Shown here: in pieces, positions 15,872-24,802 of the stretch
Numbering within the stretch: the stretch's first letter is position 1
How the letters are laid out: the number at the start of each line of letters is the position of its first letter
Assembly: GCA_900108205.1 (NCBI GenBank)
Contig: FNUU01000003.1
Coordinates: forward strand, 87,881 to 151,880
Reading direction: 5' to 3'
DNA: 64,000 nt
Origin: Eubacterium ruminantium
GTDB taxonomy: Bacteria > Bacillota > Clostridia > Lachnospirales > Lachnospiraceae
Translations under genes and position numbers: made by a program
The notes under the pieces: generated by a model
Told to the model about the DNA's origin: nothing
Seen by the model: only the letters and a program-made list of their open reading frames with translations
The model's database searches: none

Positions 15872-16603
15872 ATGGGTCTTTTTGATAAGATTGCGGGTGC
15901 ATTTGAGAAGAAACAGTGTGATATCTGCGGCGGCGAGATCGGAATGCTTGGCAATAAAAAGCTGGAAGATGGTAACTGCTGTAAGGAGTGCGTGAGAAAG
16001 CTTTCACCATGGTTTACAGACAGAAAGCACAGTACCGTTGCGGAGATAAGAGAACAGATTGATTACAGAGAGAAGAACAGAGCGGAGCTTGAGAATTTCA
16101 GAGAAACAAGAAGTATCGGAGAGGATTCTTCCATCTTCCTGATCGATGAGGAGAATAGAAGATTTGTGGTGCTTCCACGTCCCAGAGTAGATCTTTATGA
16201 GGTTAACCCTGACATAATATATTTTGATCAGGTGACTGAAATGAAGCTGGATATATCATATTCTTCAACAGAGGAGAAAATGATGCAGGATGGTCAGAGG
16301 GTATCTTACAGACCTCCTAGATACGAGCACAGCTTCAGCTTCTATGTTAAGATTGTTACCAATCATCCATATGCTCATGAGCATAGATGTCAGCTCAACG
16401 GCAGAAGCCTTAAGGTACACACGGCAGGACCTAAGATGGACAGAAGCTACAGACTTGATGCATTGGAGGATCTGAGCCGTTTCCTGGATTACTATCCACC
16501 GCTTAATTACCATGACAGAGTTCAGGTGGACAGAGAGATGGATGACTGCTACTACTTTGCAAATATGGGTGATCAGATCTGCAGAGCGATCATGCGTGGC
16601 TAA
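15872..16603 (+). CDS. DUF4428-type zinc-ribbon protein
   Basis: A 243-residue cytoplasmic protein. The N-terminus has a zinc ribbon with two Cys pairs (CDICGGEIGMLGNKKLEDG, then CCKEC), as in DUF4428 proteins. The rest (about residues 85-240) is a beta-rich domain with a FLIDEENRRFVVLPRP strand, like the PH-related domain often linked to DUF4428. Function unknown; such proteins are frequent in gut Firmicutes. CAGGAGG lies upstream of ATG 15872. There is no transmembrane segment. Confidence 0.75.
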   Translation: MGLFDKIAGAFEKKQCDICGGEIGMLGNKKLEDGNCCKECVRKLSPWFTDRKHSTVAEIREQIDYREKNRAELENFRETRSIGEDSSIFLIDEENRRFVVLPRPRVDLYEVNPDIIYFDQVTEMKLDISYSSTEEKMMQDGQRVSYRPPRYEHSFSFYVKIVTNHPYAHEHRCQLNGRSLKVHTAGPKMDRSYRLDALEDLSRFLDYYPPLNYHDRVQVDREMDDCYYFANMGDQICRAIMRG

Positions 16604-16650
16604 ATTGCCGGGGCAGGATATTGGTCTTGGTCGAATGTCTTTTGAAATAT

Positions 16651-16703
16651 ATGAGAAGCAAAAAGCGTCTCATAATCCTGTGAGACTGACGTTCAGGCAG
16701 TAT
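16651..16703 (-). repeat. Intergenic repeat family A, copy 2 (inverted)
   Basis: Reverse complement of the copy at 12786: GAGAAGCAAAAA, CTCATAATCCTG, GAGACTGACGTT and CAGGCAGTAT align in order. The DNA sits between the DUF4428 gene and its terminator. Confidence 0.8.
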
Positions 16704-16731
16704 CGTATCAAGAAAAATATATGAATTATTC

Positions 16732-16760
16732 AATCCGGGAGATTTTTTGTCTCCCGGATT
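16732..16760. terminator. Intrinsic terminator after the DUF4428 gene
   Basis: An 11-bp stem, AATCCGGGAGA with TCTCCCGGATT, around TTTTTTG, followed by ATTTTAT. Confidence 0.8.
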
Positions 16761-16763
16761 ATT

Positions 16764-16801
16764 TTATATAATAGGGAAATGTGTTCCAATTATATAAAAA
16801 A
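16764..16801. repeat. Intergenic repeat family C, copy 1
   Basis: ATATAATAGGGAAATG then TTCCAATTATATAAAAAA forms an imperfect hairpin. The same element is at 39873-39915, where the stem (GGAAAC/GTTTCC) is perfect. Confidence 0.7.
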
Positions 16802-16813
16802 CGATCCTCTAGC

Positions 16814-16862
16814 TATTCCGAGGCTTTTGGTGCTGTGCTATTCAGGAAAACAGGCAAGTTAT
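16814..16862 (+). repeat. Intergenic repeat family D, second copy
   Basis: TTCCGAGGCTTTT then CTATTCAGGAAAACA and CAAGTTAT match 15719-15766 (TTCCGAGGCTTTT, TTATTCGGGAAATCA, CAAGTTAT) with about eight changes. It copies a terminator half without its partner arm. Confidence 0.65.
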
Positions 16863-16892
16863 TTGGTGTAGTTATTTAGAAATCGCTATACC

Positions 16893-16974
16893 AGGGATGC
16901 GTCTCAGCGCGCAGGTTGCTGCTTGCCGAGACCGGGTGTTAAGCAATGACCGAGTCGGGAGACGAGACCGGGCG
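16893..16974 (-). repeat. Intergenic GC-rich repeat family B, copy 1
   Basis: Reverse complement of part of 39690-39867: GATGCGTCTC, GCGCGCA, GGTTGCTGCTTGCCG, AGCAATGACCGAGTCGGGAG and ACGAGACC occur in the same order. It is clearly richer in G+C than its surroundings. Confidence 0.8.
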
Positions 16975-17090
16975 TATTGTGTATGTTTTGTCGTATATTC
17001 GGTATACGTTTGGTTGTACATGCTGCCAACGTCTGACCATATGCATAATGTTTGACCGTATGTTGTATATTTAAAAGGAATATGTTATTG

Positions 17091-17137
17091 TGGATAAGAT
17101 ACCGTAGGAACGCCGGTTCCCCAGAATTATGATAAGC
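17091..17137 (+). repeat. Intergenic repeat family A, copy 3
   Basis: TGGATAAGATACCGTAGGAA, then GGTTCCCCAGAATTATGATAAG, matches the copy at 40303-40351 (TTGATAAGATCCCGTAGGGA, GTCCCGCTGGATTATGATGA) with compensated changes in the small hairpin (GGAAC/GTTCC). Confidence 0.75.
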
Positions 17138-17209
17138 ATAATATAGAATGACATCGGCGGCAGAAATGATTAAGTAACCATATGATGTTTAGAAGGATGT
17201 ACGTACATA

Positions 17210-18409
17210 ATGAATGATTTCAGTATCACATTGGAAGATTTTAATAAACTGGATAAGGAGAAGCTTCAGATTATAGATATAAGAGGCATGGAGTCGGCAG
17301 AATACGGGCTGATCCCGGGCGCAGTCAATATCCCGAAAGAACTGATCATAAGGGAAATGATGCTCGTGGAAAGCTGTGATATATCCATAAGAGGTATTCG
17401 ACTCGACAGAACTAAGACGCAGATAGTTTACTGCACTCAGGGCCTGGAGAGCGGTGAGGCTGCAGAGGCTCTTCGAGAAAGAGGCTTTAAAGCGTATTTT
17501 CTGGAAGGAGGATACCATAACTGGCTGGTAAATGCGGTGGTAACTGCAGAGCAGGAATCTGACCGGAAGGAACGTCAGGAAGAGATCGAGAAGAGTATCA
17601 GAAAGAAATTTCATAAGCAGCTTTTTACACCATTTGCCAAGGCTATCAACAAGTATGAAATGCTGCAACCGGGAGATCATGTGGCTGTATGTATTTCCGG
17701 TGGCAAAGATTCCATGCTGATGGCGAAGCTTTTTCAGGAACTGAAGAGGCACAATAAATTTCCATTTGAACTTACATTTATTGTGATGGATCCGGGATAT
17801 TCAGAAGTCAACAGACGGCTTATTGAAAGTAATGCGAGAACGCTTGGAATACCTGTCAGAATATTTGGATCGGATATATTTAACAGTGTTTACACAATTG
17901 AAAAATCACCATGCTACCTTTGTGCCAGAATGAGACGAGGATATCTGTACAGCAACGCAAAGGAACTTGGTTGCAATAAGATTGCTCTCGGACATCATTA
18001 CGATGATGTTATCGAGACCATACTGATGGGTATGCTTTACGGAGGGCAGATTCAGACGATGATGCCAAAGCTTCACAGCACGAATTTCCCGGGTATGGAG
18101 CTGATAAGACCGATGTATCTTATCAGGGAAGCTGACGTAAAATGGTGGCGTGATTACAATAAACTGCATTTTCTTCAGTGTGCCTGCAGATTTACAGAAA
18201 TCAGTAAAAATCAGAGTGAGAATGATCCTCATTATTCGAAACGTCAGGAGATCAAGGAAATGATAGCCGAGATGAAAAAGGTTAATTCCTTTGTCGAAGG
18301 TAATATATTTAAAAGTGTAGAGAATGTTAATCTGAATACCATCATTGGATATAAAAAGGATGGAGTCAGACATTTCTTTACAGAGTATTATGATGAACTG
18401 GATGGTTAA
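17210..18409 (+). CDS. Rhodanese-TtcA fusion, tRNA-thiolation-like PP-loop ATPase
   Basis: A 399-residue two-domain protein. Residues about 8-110 are a rhodanese domain with catalytic Cys 75 (VYCTQGLESGE) and the EGGYHNWL ending. Residues about 140-390 are a TtcA-family domain: PP-loop SGGKDS at 163-168, a CxxC (CYLCARMRRG) near 237, and GHHYDDVIETILM. TtcA enzymes activate a tRNA base by adenylation and insert sulfur with a 4Fe-4S cluster; the rhodanese could supply sulfur as persulfide. The exact target is not certain, since TtcA-like clostridial proteins vary. AzlC starts 7 nt after its stop, so they probably share a transcript. The start at ATG 17210 lacks a strong ribosome binding site (AGAAGGATG). 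Confidence 0.85.
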   Translation: MNDFSITLEDFNKLDKEKLQIIDIRGMESAEYGLIPGAVNIPKELIIREMMLVESCDISIRGIRLDRTKTQIVYCTQGLESGEAAEALRERGFKAYFLEGGYHNWLVNAVVTAEQESDRKERQEEIEKSIRKKFHKQLFTPFAKAINKYEMLQPGDHVAVCISGGKDSMLMAKLFQELKRHNKFPFELTFIVMDPGYSEVNRRLIESNARTLGIPVRIFGSDIFNSVYTIEKSPCYLCARMRRGYLYSNAKELGCNKIALGHHYDDVIETILMGMLYGGQIQTMMPKLHSTNFPGMELIRPMYLIREADVKWWRDYNKLHFLQCACRFTEISKNQSENDPHYSKRQEIKEMIAEMKKVNSFVEGNIFKSVENVNLNTIIGYKKDGVRHFFTEYYDELDG

Positions 18410-18415
18410 ATTATC

Positions 18416-19120
18416 ATGACGGAGTTTAAGGATGGCCTGAAGGCCGGAATTCCTATAGGGCTTGGGTATCTGTCGGTGTCTATGGGATTTGGTATATTTG
18501 CTGTTGCAGGAGGTCTCTACTGGTGGCAGGCGGTACTTATTTCAATGCTTGCGGTTACTTCTGCAGGTCAGCTGGCAGGGGTAAGGATTATGACTACAGG
18601 AGGATCGCTTGCTTCAACACTGATATCACAGCTGACGATAAATATAAGATATTCCTTTATGTCTATTTCACTTTCACAGAAGCTGGACAAAAAGTTTAAC
18701 GGCGGGAAAAAGCTCGGACTTGGCTTTTTTATGACAGATGAGATATTTGCCGTAGCCAGTATGAGAGATACTGTGACATCGGCATTTTTCTGCGGACTTT
18801 CAGTTTTACCTTATATCGGATGGACACTGGGAACTTTGATGGGAGCCCTTCTGGGAAATATTCTCAGTGCGGCCATAATGAGTGCCATGGGGCTGGCGAT
18901 GTATGGAATGTTTGTGGCTATTGTGGTTCCGGAAACAAGGAAGAGTGTAAATGTGCTTTTGGCAGCAGTCATAGCCATGACGATCAGCTGTATTTTCTAT
19001 TATGTGCCGGTTTTAAATGAAGTTTCCATCGGCATTTCCATCAGTATTTCAGCCGTTGCAGCTGCACTTATCATGTCACTGCTGAAACCAATCGAACTTC
19101 CGGAGGAAGAATCGGAATAG
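18416..19120 (+). CDS. azlC: AzlC-family branched-chain amino acid exporter, large subunit
   Basis: A 234-residue integral membrane protein with about seven to eight hydrophobic segments. The N-terminal F-K-D-G-L-K-A-G-I-P-I-G-L-G-Y and the AGQLAGV motif are typical of AzlC. With AzlD it forms an exporter for branched-chain amino acids and analogues. ATG 18416 follows the rhodanese-TtcA stop by 7 nt; the small subunit gene starts 42 nt downstream. Confidence 0.92.
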   Translation: MTEFKDGLKAGIPIGLGYLSVSMGFGIFAVAGGLYWWQAVLISMLAVTSAGQLAGVRIMTTGGSLASTLISQLTINIRYSFMSISLSQKLDKKFNGGKKLGLGFFMTDEIFAVASMRDTVTSAFFCGLSVLPYIGWTLGTLMGALLGNILSAAIMSAMGLAMYGMFVAIVVPETRKSVNVLLAAVIAMTISCIFYYVPVLNEVSIGISISISAVAAALIMSLLKPIELPEEESE

Positions 19121-19162
19121 TCCGATCATACAAAAATATTAATGAATGCGGGAAGAATGTAA

Positions 19163-19471
19163 ATGGATATCAAACAGTTTTTTATATATCTTGCTGTTAT
19201 AGCAGGCTCAACATATCTCATAAGAGTCATACCTTTTATGCTTGTCAACAGGAAACTTACGAATAAGTATGTAAGATCGTTTTTATATTATATACCATAT
19301 GCGGTGCTGGCAGCCATGACCGTACCGGCTGCATTTTATGCTACAAGGAGTGTTATATCCGCAGTAAGCGGAATAGTAGTGGCTGCACTGGTATCATTGA
19401 AATTTAAATCACTTATGGTGGTTGCCGTAGCCGCATGCATAACAGTATATGTTGTTGAACTCTTAATATAG
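19163..19471 (+). CDS. azlD: AzlD-family exporter small subunit
   Basis: A 102-residue protein with about four hydrophobic segments and the AzlD pattern (Y-L-I-R-V-I-P-F-M-L near residue 18, YYIPYAVLAAMTVPA near 44). It is the partner of the AzlC protein encoded just upstream. GGAAGAATG lies ahead of ATG 19163; a terminator follows. Confidence 0.92.
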   Translation: MDIKQFFIYLAVIAGSTYLIRVIPFMLVNRKLTNKYVRSFLYYIPYAVLAAMTVPAAFYATRSVISAVSGIVVAALVSLKFKSLMVVAVAACITVYVVELLI

Positions 19472-19495
19472 TGGTATAATGTATCTTATCAAAAG

Positions 19496-19530
19496 AAAAA
19501 CTCCGTATGATCTGTGATACGGAGTTTTTT
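19496..19530. terminator. Terminator after azlCD
   Basis: AAAAACTCCGTAT pairs with ATACGGAGTTTTTT over a TGATCTGTG loop. Confidence 0.88.
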
Positions 19531-19632
19531 GTGTAGATAATGAGCCGGGCGACTGTAAGAATATATGCATCCATTACCAGCTGACGGGATCAGCATCTGC
19601 ACAGCAGCTTATTAAAATGATATGGATCAGAA

Positions 19633-20718
19633 TTACATCATATTTATTCTTGAAAAATGTGCATAGAGTTCCGGATTTACGAACATTACTGAGTCCGGAT
19701 CATTTTCTCTTTTAACGGCAACACGTGGTTTGGCAATCGAAACACTGTCACGGATTATTAATTCAGGCCGCAGAAGACTTCTGCTTATAGGAACACCGTT
19801 TATTAATGAATAAAGAGTGAAGTATGCGCATTTTCCTATACCGGTCCGGCTCTGTCTGATAGTGGTAAGAGCAGGAGTTAATTTGCTTGCCAGAGGAATG
19901 TCATCAAAACCGATAACACTGATATCTTCAGGAACCTTAAGTCCCATTTCGTTACAGCATTTGATCACGCCGGAGGCGATAAGGTCATTTCCGCAAAGAA
20001 TAGCGGTGGCACCTCTGTCGATAAAGCCGGGAACATGATAAGGCGCACAGTCTGCTACGAAGTATCCGTATACAGCCATATTCGGATCTACGGTAAGCTT
20101 ACATCTTGCCATGCTGTTCAGATAGGCAGCCATTCTGTTATCAGAAATGACACTTCCTGCAGAACCGTTTAAAAAAGCAATCTTTTCATGACCGAGAGAA
20201 GCAAGGTATTTGATGGCAGCTTCAATGCCTTCGGAAGAATCGGTGCCCACAAAGCTTACAGCCGGATTCTGTTCGATGGAATTATCCAGAAGGACGGAAG
20301 GAATGGTCGTGGTGCGAAGCTGCTCGGTCCAGGGGTCATCCAAGGAAAGACCGATGAAGAAGGCTCCGCTGTAGCCCTCCTGGAGCATCCAGTTATCATA
20401 TTTATTCTTGGATTGAAAATCATGAGTAAGAGGTATGACGGAGAAGTTCCATTTTTCACTGAATGAAGCCTTCTGAAATCCCATAACAATATCATATCCG
20501 AAGGAGTATTCCTCTTCATAATCCATATTTTCAACAAACAGTGCAATCTTACGGCGCTCTAATTTGAGTGCTTTTCTATTTGTATAACCCATTTCAACAG
20601 CAGTGTCCAGAATTGTCTTGCGGAGTTCGTCGCTAATGTCCTTGCCGTCATTAAGACCCTTGCTGACTGTTCCGAGAGATATACCGAGTCTGTCTGCTAT
20701 ATCCTTCATCGTTGCCAT
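19633..20718 (-). CDS. LacI-family regulator of the alpha-glucan locus
   Basis: The start is placed at ATG 20718, because AAAGGAG is 8 nt upstream there and the helix-turn-helix begins at once (MATMKDIADRLGISLGTVSKGLN); a longer frame to 20790 would add 24 residues without family support. The 361-residue product has a DNA-binding domain (1-60) and a periplasmic-binding-like sensor domain ending in FDDIPLASKLTPALTTIRQ. It is divergent from the secreted amylase operon, whose promoter region carries TTACGAAA half-sites, so it probably represses or activates these genes in response to a maltodextrin. Confidence 0.9.
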   Translation of the reverse strand: MATMKDIADRLGISLGTVSKGLNDGKDISDELRKTILDTAVEMGYTNRKALKLERRKIALFVENMDYEEEYSFGYDIVMGFQKASFSEKWNFSVIPLTHDFQSKNKYDNWMLQEGYSGAFFIGLSLDDPWTEQLRTTTIPSVLLDNSIEQNPAVSFVGTDSSEGIEAAIKYLASLGHEKIAFLNGSAGSVISDNRMAAYLNSMARCKLTVDPNMAVYGYFVADCAPYHVPGFIDRGATAILCGNDLIASGVIKCCNEMGLKVPEDISVIGFDDIPLASKLTPALTTIRQSRTGIGKCAYFTLYSLINGVPISRSLLRPELIIRDSVSIAKPRVAVKRENDPDSVMFVNPELYAHFSRINMM

Positions 20719-20769
20719 ATCGTATCTCTCCTTTCTGATAATATTATAAGTCCCCCTGGTTTCATTATA

Positions 20770-20945
20770 CTTGTGTGGTTTGGAAAACACAAGAGTATTT
20801 ACGAAAAAAAACGAAAATCAAATAAAAAATATGCTAAAAAATGCGGAAAAACAAGATATTTTGTATTGACAAAAATACACGAATGTTTTATCTTTAATAC
20901 AGTTACGAAAGTTTACGAAAAAGAAATGCGACAAATATAATGTAT
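20770..20945 (+). promoter_or_regulatory. Promoter and operator region of the amylase operon
   Basis: TTGACA (20866-20871) and TATCTT (20889-20894) are 17 nt apart. Half-sites of the form TTACGAAA occur at about 20799, 20902 and 20912. An inverted repeat CTTGTGT/ACACAAG (20770-20793) lies nearer the divergent LacI gene. The half-sites fit a LacI-type operator (inference). Confidence 0.6.
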
Positions 20946-20959
20946 GGGGTGGATGATAT

Positions 20960-22642
20960 ATGTTTATTTCGGGGAAAACTCTGAAGAAAAGTGCGGCGAT
21001 TTTAACAGCTTTATGTATTCTTACCGGATGCGGCAAGGATAAGGCTTCTGATACCGGAGCGCAGATGGATAAGCTGAATGATAAGCTTACTGCTTATTCA
21101 GGGCTTACTGCGGAGGAAAACAATGTCAGAACCTGTTATGAGGTATTTGTTTATTCTTTCAGCGACAGTGACGGTGACGGCATCGGAGATCTTAAAGGCC
21201 TTTCAGACAGGCTTGATATGATAAATGATGGAGATGCCGCTACAAAGACCGATCTTGAATGCACAGAGATATGGACAATGCCGATCTTCCCATCCCCTAC
21301 ATATCATAAATATGACATAACAGATTTTAAAGCTATCGATCCTGAATATGGCACAATGGAGGATTTTGATTCTTTATTGGCAGAGTGTCATAAGAGAGGC
21401 ATCAAGCTTATCATAGATCTTCCGGTAAACCATACGTCAAATGAACATCCATGGTTTAAGGAAGCTTCGGATTATATAAAGGGACTTTCAAAAGAAGAAG
21501 AACCGGACACTTCAAAATGTAAATATATTTCATATTATAATTTTACCAAAGAGGCTCACTCGGGATATGAGAAGCTGAATGATGAATGGTACTACGAAGC
21601 GAGGTTCTGGTCGGGAATGCCGGATCTCAATCTGGATAACGAAGCGGTAAAAGACGAGATAAAAGATATCTTATATTTCTGGATAGATAAAGGGGTTGAC
21701 GGATTCAGGCTGGATGCTGTTACTTCCTACTATACAGAAGATAAGCAAAAGAATATAGATTTTATTGAGTGGTTGAATAAAACAGTCAAGGAAAAAGATC
21801 CGGACTCATACATAGTCGGCGAAGCCTGGACGGATTTTTCAATCTATAGTGAATATTATAAAAGCGGTGCGGATTCATTTTTTGACTTTAATTTTGCAGG
21901 ACAGGACGGAGTTATCGCTTCTGTGGTCAAGGGCAGCAGAAAGGCTTCCTACTACGGAGAACAGCTGGTTAAGGAAGAAGAGGAATTAAAGAACATTGCA
22001 CCGGATACAGCGGTGAATGCACCATTTTATACCAATCATGATATGGCAAGAAGTGCAGGTTACTATGTAAATGATGATGGCAGCAAGGTAAAGCTTGCCG
22101 GAGCATTGAATCTTCTGACTACAGGAAATGCATTCATTTATTACGGTGAAGAGCTTGGACTCAGAGGTTCGGGCAAGGATGAAAACAAGAGAGTGGCTTT
22201 CCCGTGGACAGCAGAGGATTCATCGGAACTGAAAAAATACATCTGCAAAGGACCGGCAGGTGCGGTAACTCAGGAGCTTACATTTGGAAGCTATGAGGAT
22301 CAGGCAAAAGATCCGTATTCGGTATATAACTATTTCAGAAATGCAGTGAGAGTAAGAAATGCATTTCCGGCAATATCAAAGGGAAGTACAAAACTGATAG
22401 AGGAACTGAATGATGATACTGCTTCGGTTTTTGTAAGGAGTATTGAGGGAGATGATTCTGCAGATGTGCTGATAGCTGTCAACACAGGAGCAGAGAAGAA
22501 AGAGATCAGCCTTGATTCGGTTTCGGAATATAAAGAACTTAAGGCGGTGCTTACCGTATCAAAGGATAAGGTAAGCCTGAAAGGAAGCAAATTAACACTT
22601 CCACCGTATGGTATAGCATTTATAACAAGGAGTTCAAAGTGA
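20960..22642 (+). CDS. Secreted GH13 alpha-amylase lipoprotein
   Basis: A 560-residue extracellular alpha-glucan hydrolase. Residues 1-24 are a lipoprotein signal with lipobox L-T-G-C (Cys near 23). The GH13 barrel follows: YEVFVYSFSDSDGDGIGDLKGL, region I DLPVNHTS, nucleophile Asp in DGFRLDAV (about 250), acid Glu in VGEAW (about 289), and TNHDMARS (about 355). The C-terminal beta domain ends at 560. It should degrade starch at the cell surface to maltodextrins imported by the MalEFG system encoded downstream. The pullulanase gene overlaps its stop by 4 nt. ATG 20960 has only a weak ribosome binding site (GGGGTGG). Confidence 0.92.
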   Translation: MFISGKTLKKSAAILTALCILTGCGKDKASDTGAQMDKLNDKLTAYSGLTAEENNVRTCYEVFVYSFSDSDGDGIGDLKGLSDRLDMINDGDAATKTDLECTEIWTMPIFPSPTYHKYDITDFKAIDPEYGTMEDFDSLLAECHKRGIKLIIDLPVNHTSNEHPWFKEASDYIKGLSKEEEPDTSKCKYISYYNFTKEAHSGYEKLNDEWYYEARFWSGMPDLNLDNEAVKDEIKDILYFWIDKGVDGFRLDAVTSYYTEDKQKNIDFIEWLNKTVKEKDPDSYIVGEAWTDFSIYSEYYKSGADSFFDFNFAGQDGVIASVVKGSRKASYYGEQLVKEEEELKNIAPDTAVNAPFYTNHDMARSAGYYVNDDGSKVKLAGALNLLTTGNAFIYYGEELGLRGSGKDENKRVAFPWTAEDSSELKKYICKGPAGAVTQELTFGSYEDQAKDPYSVYNYFRNAVRVRNAFPAISKGSTKLIEELNDDTASVFVRSIEGDDSADVLIAVNTGAEKKEISLDSVSEYKELKAVLTVSKDKVSLKGSKLTLPPYGIAFITRSSK

Positions 22643-24780
22643 AAAAATTACCTCTTCTTTGGAAGAAATATTATAAAGAGAACAAGAATAAACCGGAATT
22701 CAGATATGCCGGCCAGCTGGGAGCAAGGGTTGTTGAGGACGGAACCGTGATCAGACTCTGGAGCCCGGTTGCAGAGGAGGTCAGACTGAACCTCTACATG
22801 GATGGCGGAGAAGGAAGGCTTATAAAAAATGGATACGGAATGCTGATCCATGAAGATTCAGATGCAGATAATGCAGGGCTGGTAATGACAGTTCCGATGA
22901 CTTATGACAGAAAAAATGGTATCTGGGTTTATGTAACTTCAGAAAATCTTGCCGGTGCTTATTATGATTTTGATATCACTATTGAAGGCACGACAAAGAG
23001 AAGCGCCGATCCGTATGCAATAGCTTCAGGAGTAAATGGGGCGAGATCCATGATACTTCCGAGAAATGTGGATGATCCGGAAAACTGGAAGGATGACAAG
23101 TCACCTCTCAGACAGGATACAAGAGTCATTTATGAGATAAATGTCAGAGAATTCTCTTATCAGCTTGAGATGGGAGAGGACAGCGGAAAATATACTGCTT
23201 TTAAAAGGTTTGCAACCGGAGAGAAATTCAGGATCAAAGGAACTGATAAATATATCAATCCGTTCGAACATATGAAAAAGCTGGGTGTTACCCATGTGCA
23301 GCTTATGCCATCTTATGATTTTGGTTCAGTGGATGAAAGATATGATACAGAGGACTTTAACTGGGGTTATGATCCGGTTAATTACAATGTCCCGGAGGGA
23401 AGCTTTTCAAAGGATCCTTATTCGGGAGAGACAAGAATAAAAGAGTTTAAAGAGATGGTACAGGCGCTTCACAGCGCCGGCTTCAGGGTTGTAATGGATG
23501 TGGTCTACAATCACAGCTACAATCTTGATAACAGCCTTCAGCAGACTGCCCCATGGTATTATTACAGAGTTAATACTGACGGAACGATCTCGGATGGTTC
23601 ACATTGCGGAAATGATATAGCCTCTGAGAGGTGGATGACAGGAAGATTTATCCTTAACTCAGTAATGTATTGGGCTGAGGAATACCATATAGATGGATTC
23701 AGATTCGATCTTATGGGACTTCTTGATACCGAACTGATGAATGAAGTAAGAAAGAGTCTTGATGACAGGTTCGGTGAGGGAGAAAAGATTGTTTACGGTG
23801 AACCGTGGGCGGCAGATGAGACGGCCATGGAGGATGGATTTATACCGGCTCTTAAGAAAAATGTTGAAAGAAGAAAAACTGCTGTTGCGGGTATCGGACT
23901 GACAGATATAAAGGAATCTGCCAGGAGAGTCAGACTTGATAAGAATATTGGTTTCTTTAGTGATGATATAAGAGATGATATCAAGGGATCTGTATTTGAC
24001 GAGAAAAGTACCGGGTTTGTAAATGGCGGTTGTATCGATCAGGAAATGATAGATGCCATTAATGCCAAACTTGCAGAAACCGGTGAGCTCCGTGAGGAAG
24101 ATAAGATTCAGCGACGTATCGAAGAAGCTATAGCTGATGCGGTATCGGCTTATCACAAACAGGGCCTTTATCCGAGCCAGATACTCAGATATGTAAGCTC
24201 ACATGATGATCTTACTCTCTGGGATAAGCTTACGATAACAACAGAGGATGAGGATAAACGGAAGAAGCAGAATAAGCTTGCGGCTGCAGTATATATTCTG
24301 GGACAGGGCAGCATTTTCATGCTTTCCGGCGAGGAGTTCCTCAGAACCAAGGGAGGGGAGAGCAACTCCTACAACCTTCCGATAACCTTGAACAGGCTTG
24401 ACTGGGAAAGATGTCTTCTGAATCAGGAAATGGTCGATTATTACAGTAAGCTGATCGAAATCCGAAAAGGAAATGCGGCGCTTTCTGATACAGGCAGTGA
24501 GGCATGGAAAAGAATTGAGGTAATAAAAGAAGATAATGGTGTAGTGGCCTTTAAGGCAGAGGAACTCTTTGTTATCTTCAACACAAATGAGACAAAGGCC
24601 TTTGTACCGGTGCCTGAAGGCCTCTGGGATATTATCCTGGGAGATCCGGACGAAAAGGTAAATGATAAGAGCTGGGGCGAGAGAGTCAGATGTGTCCGTC
24701 CGATCTCGGTAACAGTTTACAGGAAACTTGATAAGAGTAACGATTTTCAGCCTTCAGAAAACTGGGGGCAAATATCGTAA
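22639..24780 (+). CDS. pulA: Pullulanase, type I (GH13), cytoplasmic
   Basis: Hydrolyses alpha-1,6 branches in pullulan and imported dextrins. It starts at GTG 22639, overlapping the amylase stop as GTGA, with AAGGAG upstream. The 713-residue protein has an N-terminal CBM48-like domain (GARVVEDGTVIRLWSPVAEEV), the pullulanase signature NWGYDPVNYNVPEGS near 240, MDVVYNHSYN, nucleophile Asp in FRFDLMG (about 357), Glu in YGEPWA (about 393), and SSHDDLTLWD (about 520). It has no signal peptide, so it acts on internalised branched oligosaccharides. Confidence 0.95.
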   Translation: MKKLPLLWKKYYKENKNKPEFRYAGQLGARVVEDGTVIRLWSPVAEEVRLNLYMDGGEGRLIKNGYGMLIHEDSDADNAGLVMTVPMTYDRKNGIWVYVTSENLAGAYYDFDITIEGTTKRSADPYAIASGVNGARSMILPRNVDDPENWKDDKSPLRQDTRVIYEINVREFSYQLEMGEDSGKYTAFKRFATGEKFRIKGTDKYINPFEHMKKLGVTHVQLMPSYDFGSVDERYDTEDFNWGYDPVNYNVPEGSFSKDPYSGETRIKEFKEMVQALHSAGFRVVMDVVYNHSYNLDNSLQQTAPWYYYRVNTDGTISDGSHCGNDIASERWMTGRFILNSVMYWAEEYHIDGFRFDLMGLLDTELMNEVRKSLDDRFGEGEKIVYGEPWAADETAMEDGFIPALKKNVERRKTAVAGIGLTDIKESARRVRLDKNIGFFSDDIRDDIKGSVFDEKSTGFVNGGCIDQEMIDAINAKLAETGELREEDKIQRRIEEAIADAVSAYHKQGLYPSQILRYVSSHDDLTLWDKLTITTEDEDKRKKQNKLAAAVYILGQGSIFMLSGEEFLRTKGGESNSYNLPITLNRLDWERCLLNQEMVDYYSKLIEIRKGNAALSDTGSEAWKRIEVIKEDNGVVAFKAEELFVIFNTNETKAFVPVPEGLWDIILGDPDEKVNDKSWGERVRCVRPISVTVYRKLDKSNDFQPSENWGQIS

Positions 24781-24802
24781 CCGTTCATGGAGAATAGGAT
24801 TT

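Noticed and set aside
20256..20546. Overlapping frames inside the LacI gene
   Set aside because: They lie in other frames of a well-supported family member and have no start signals.
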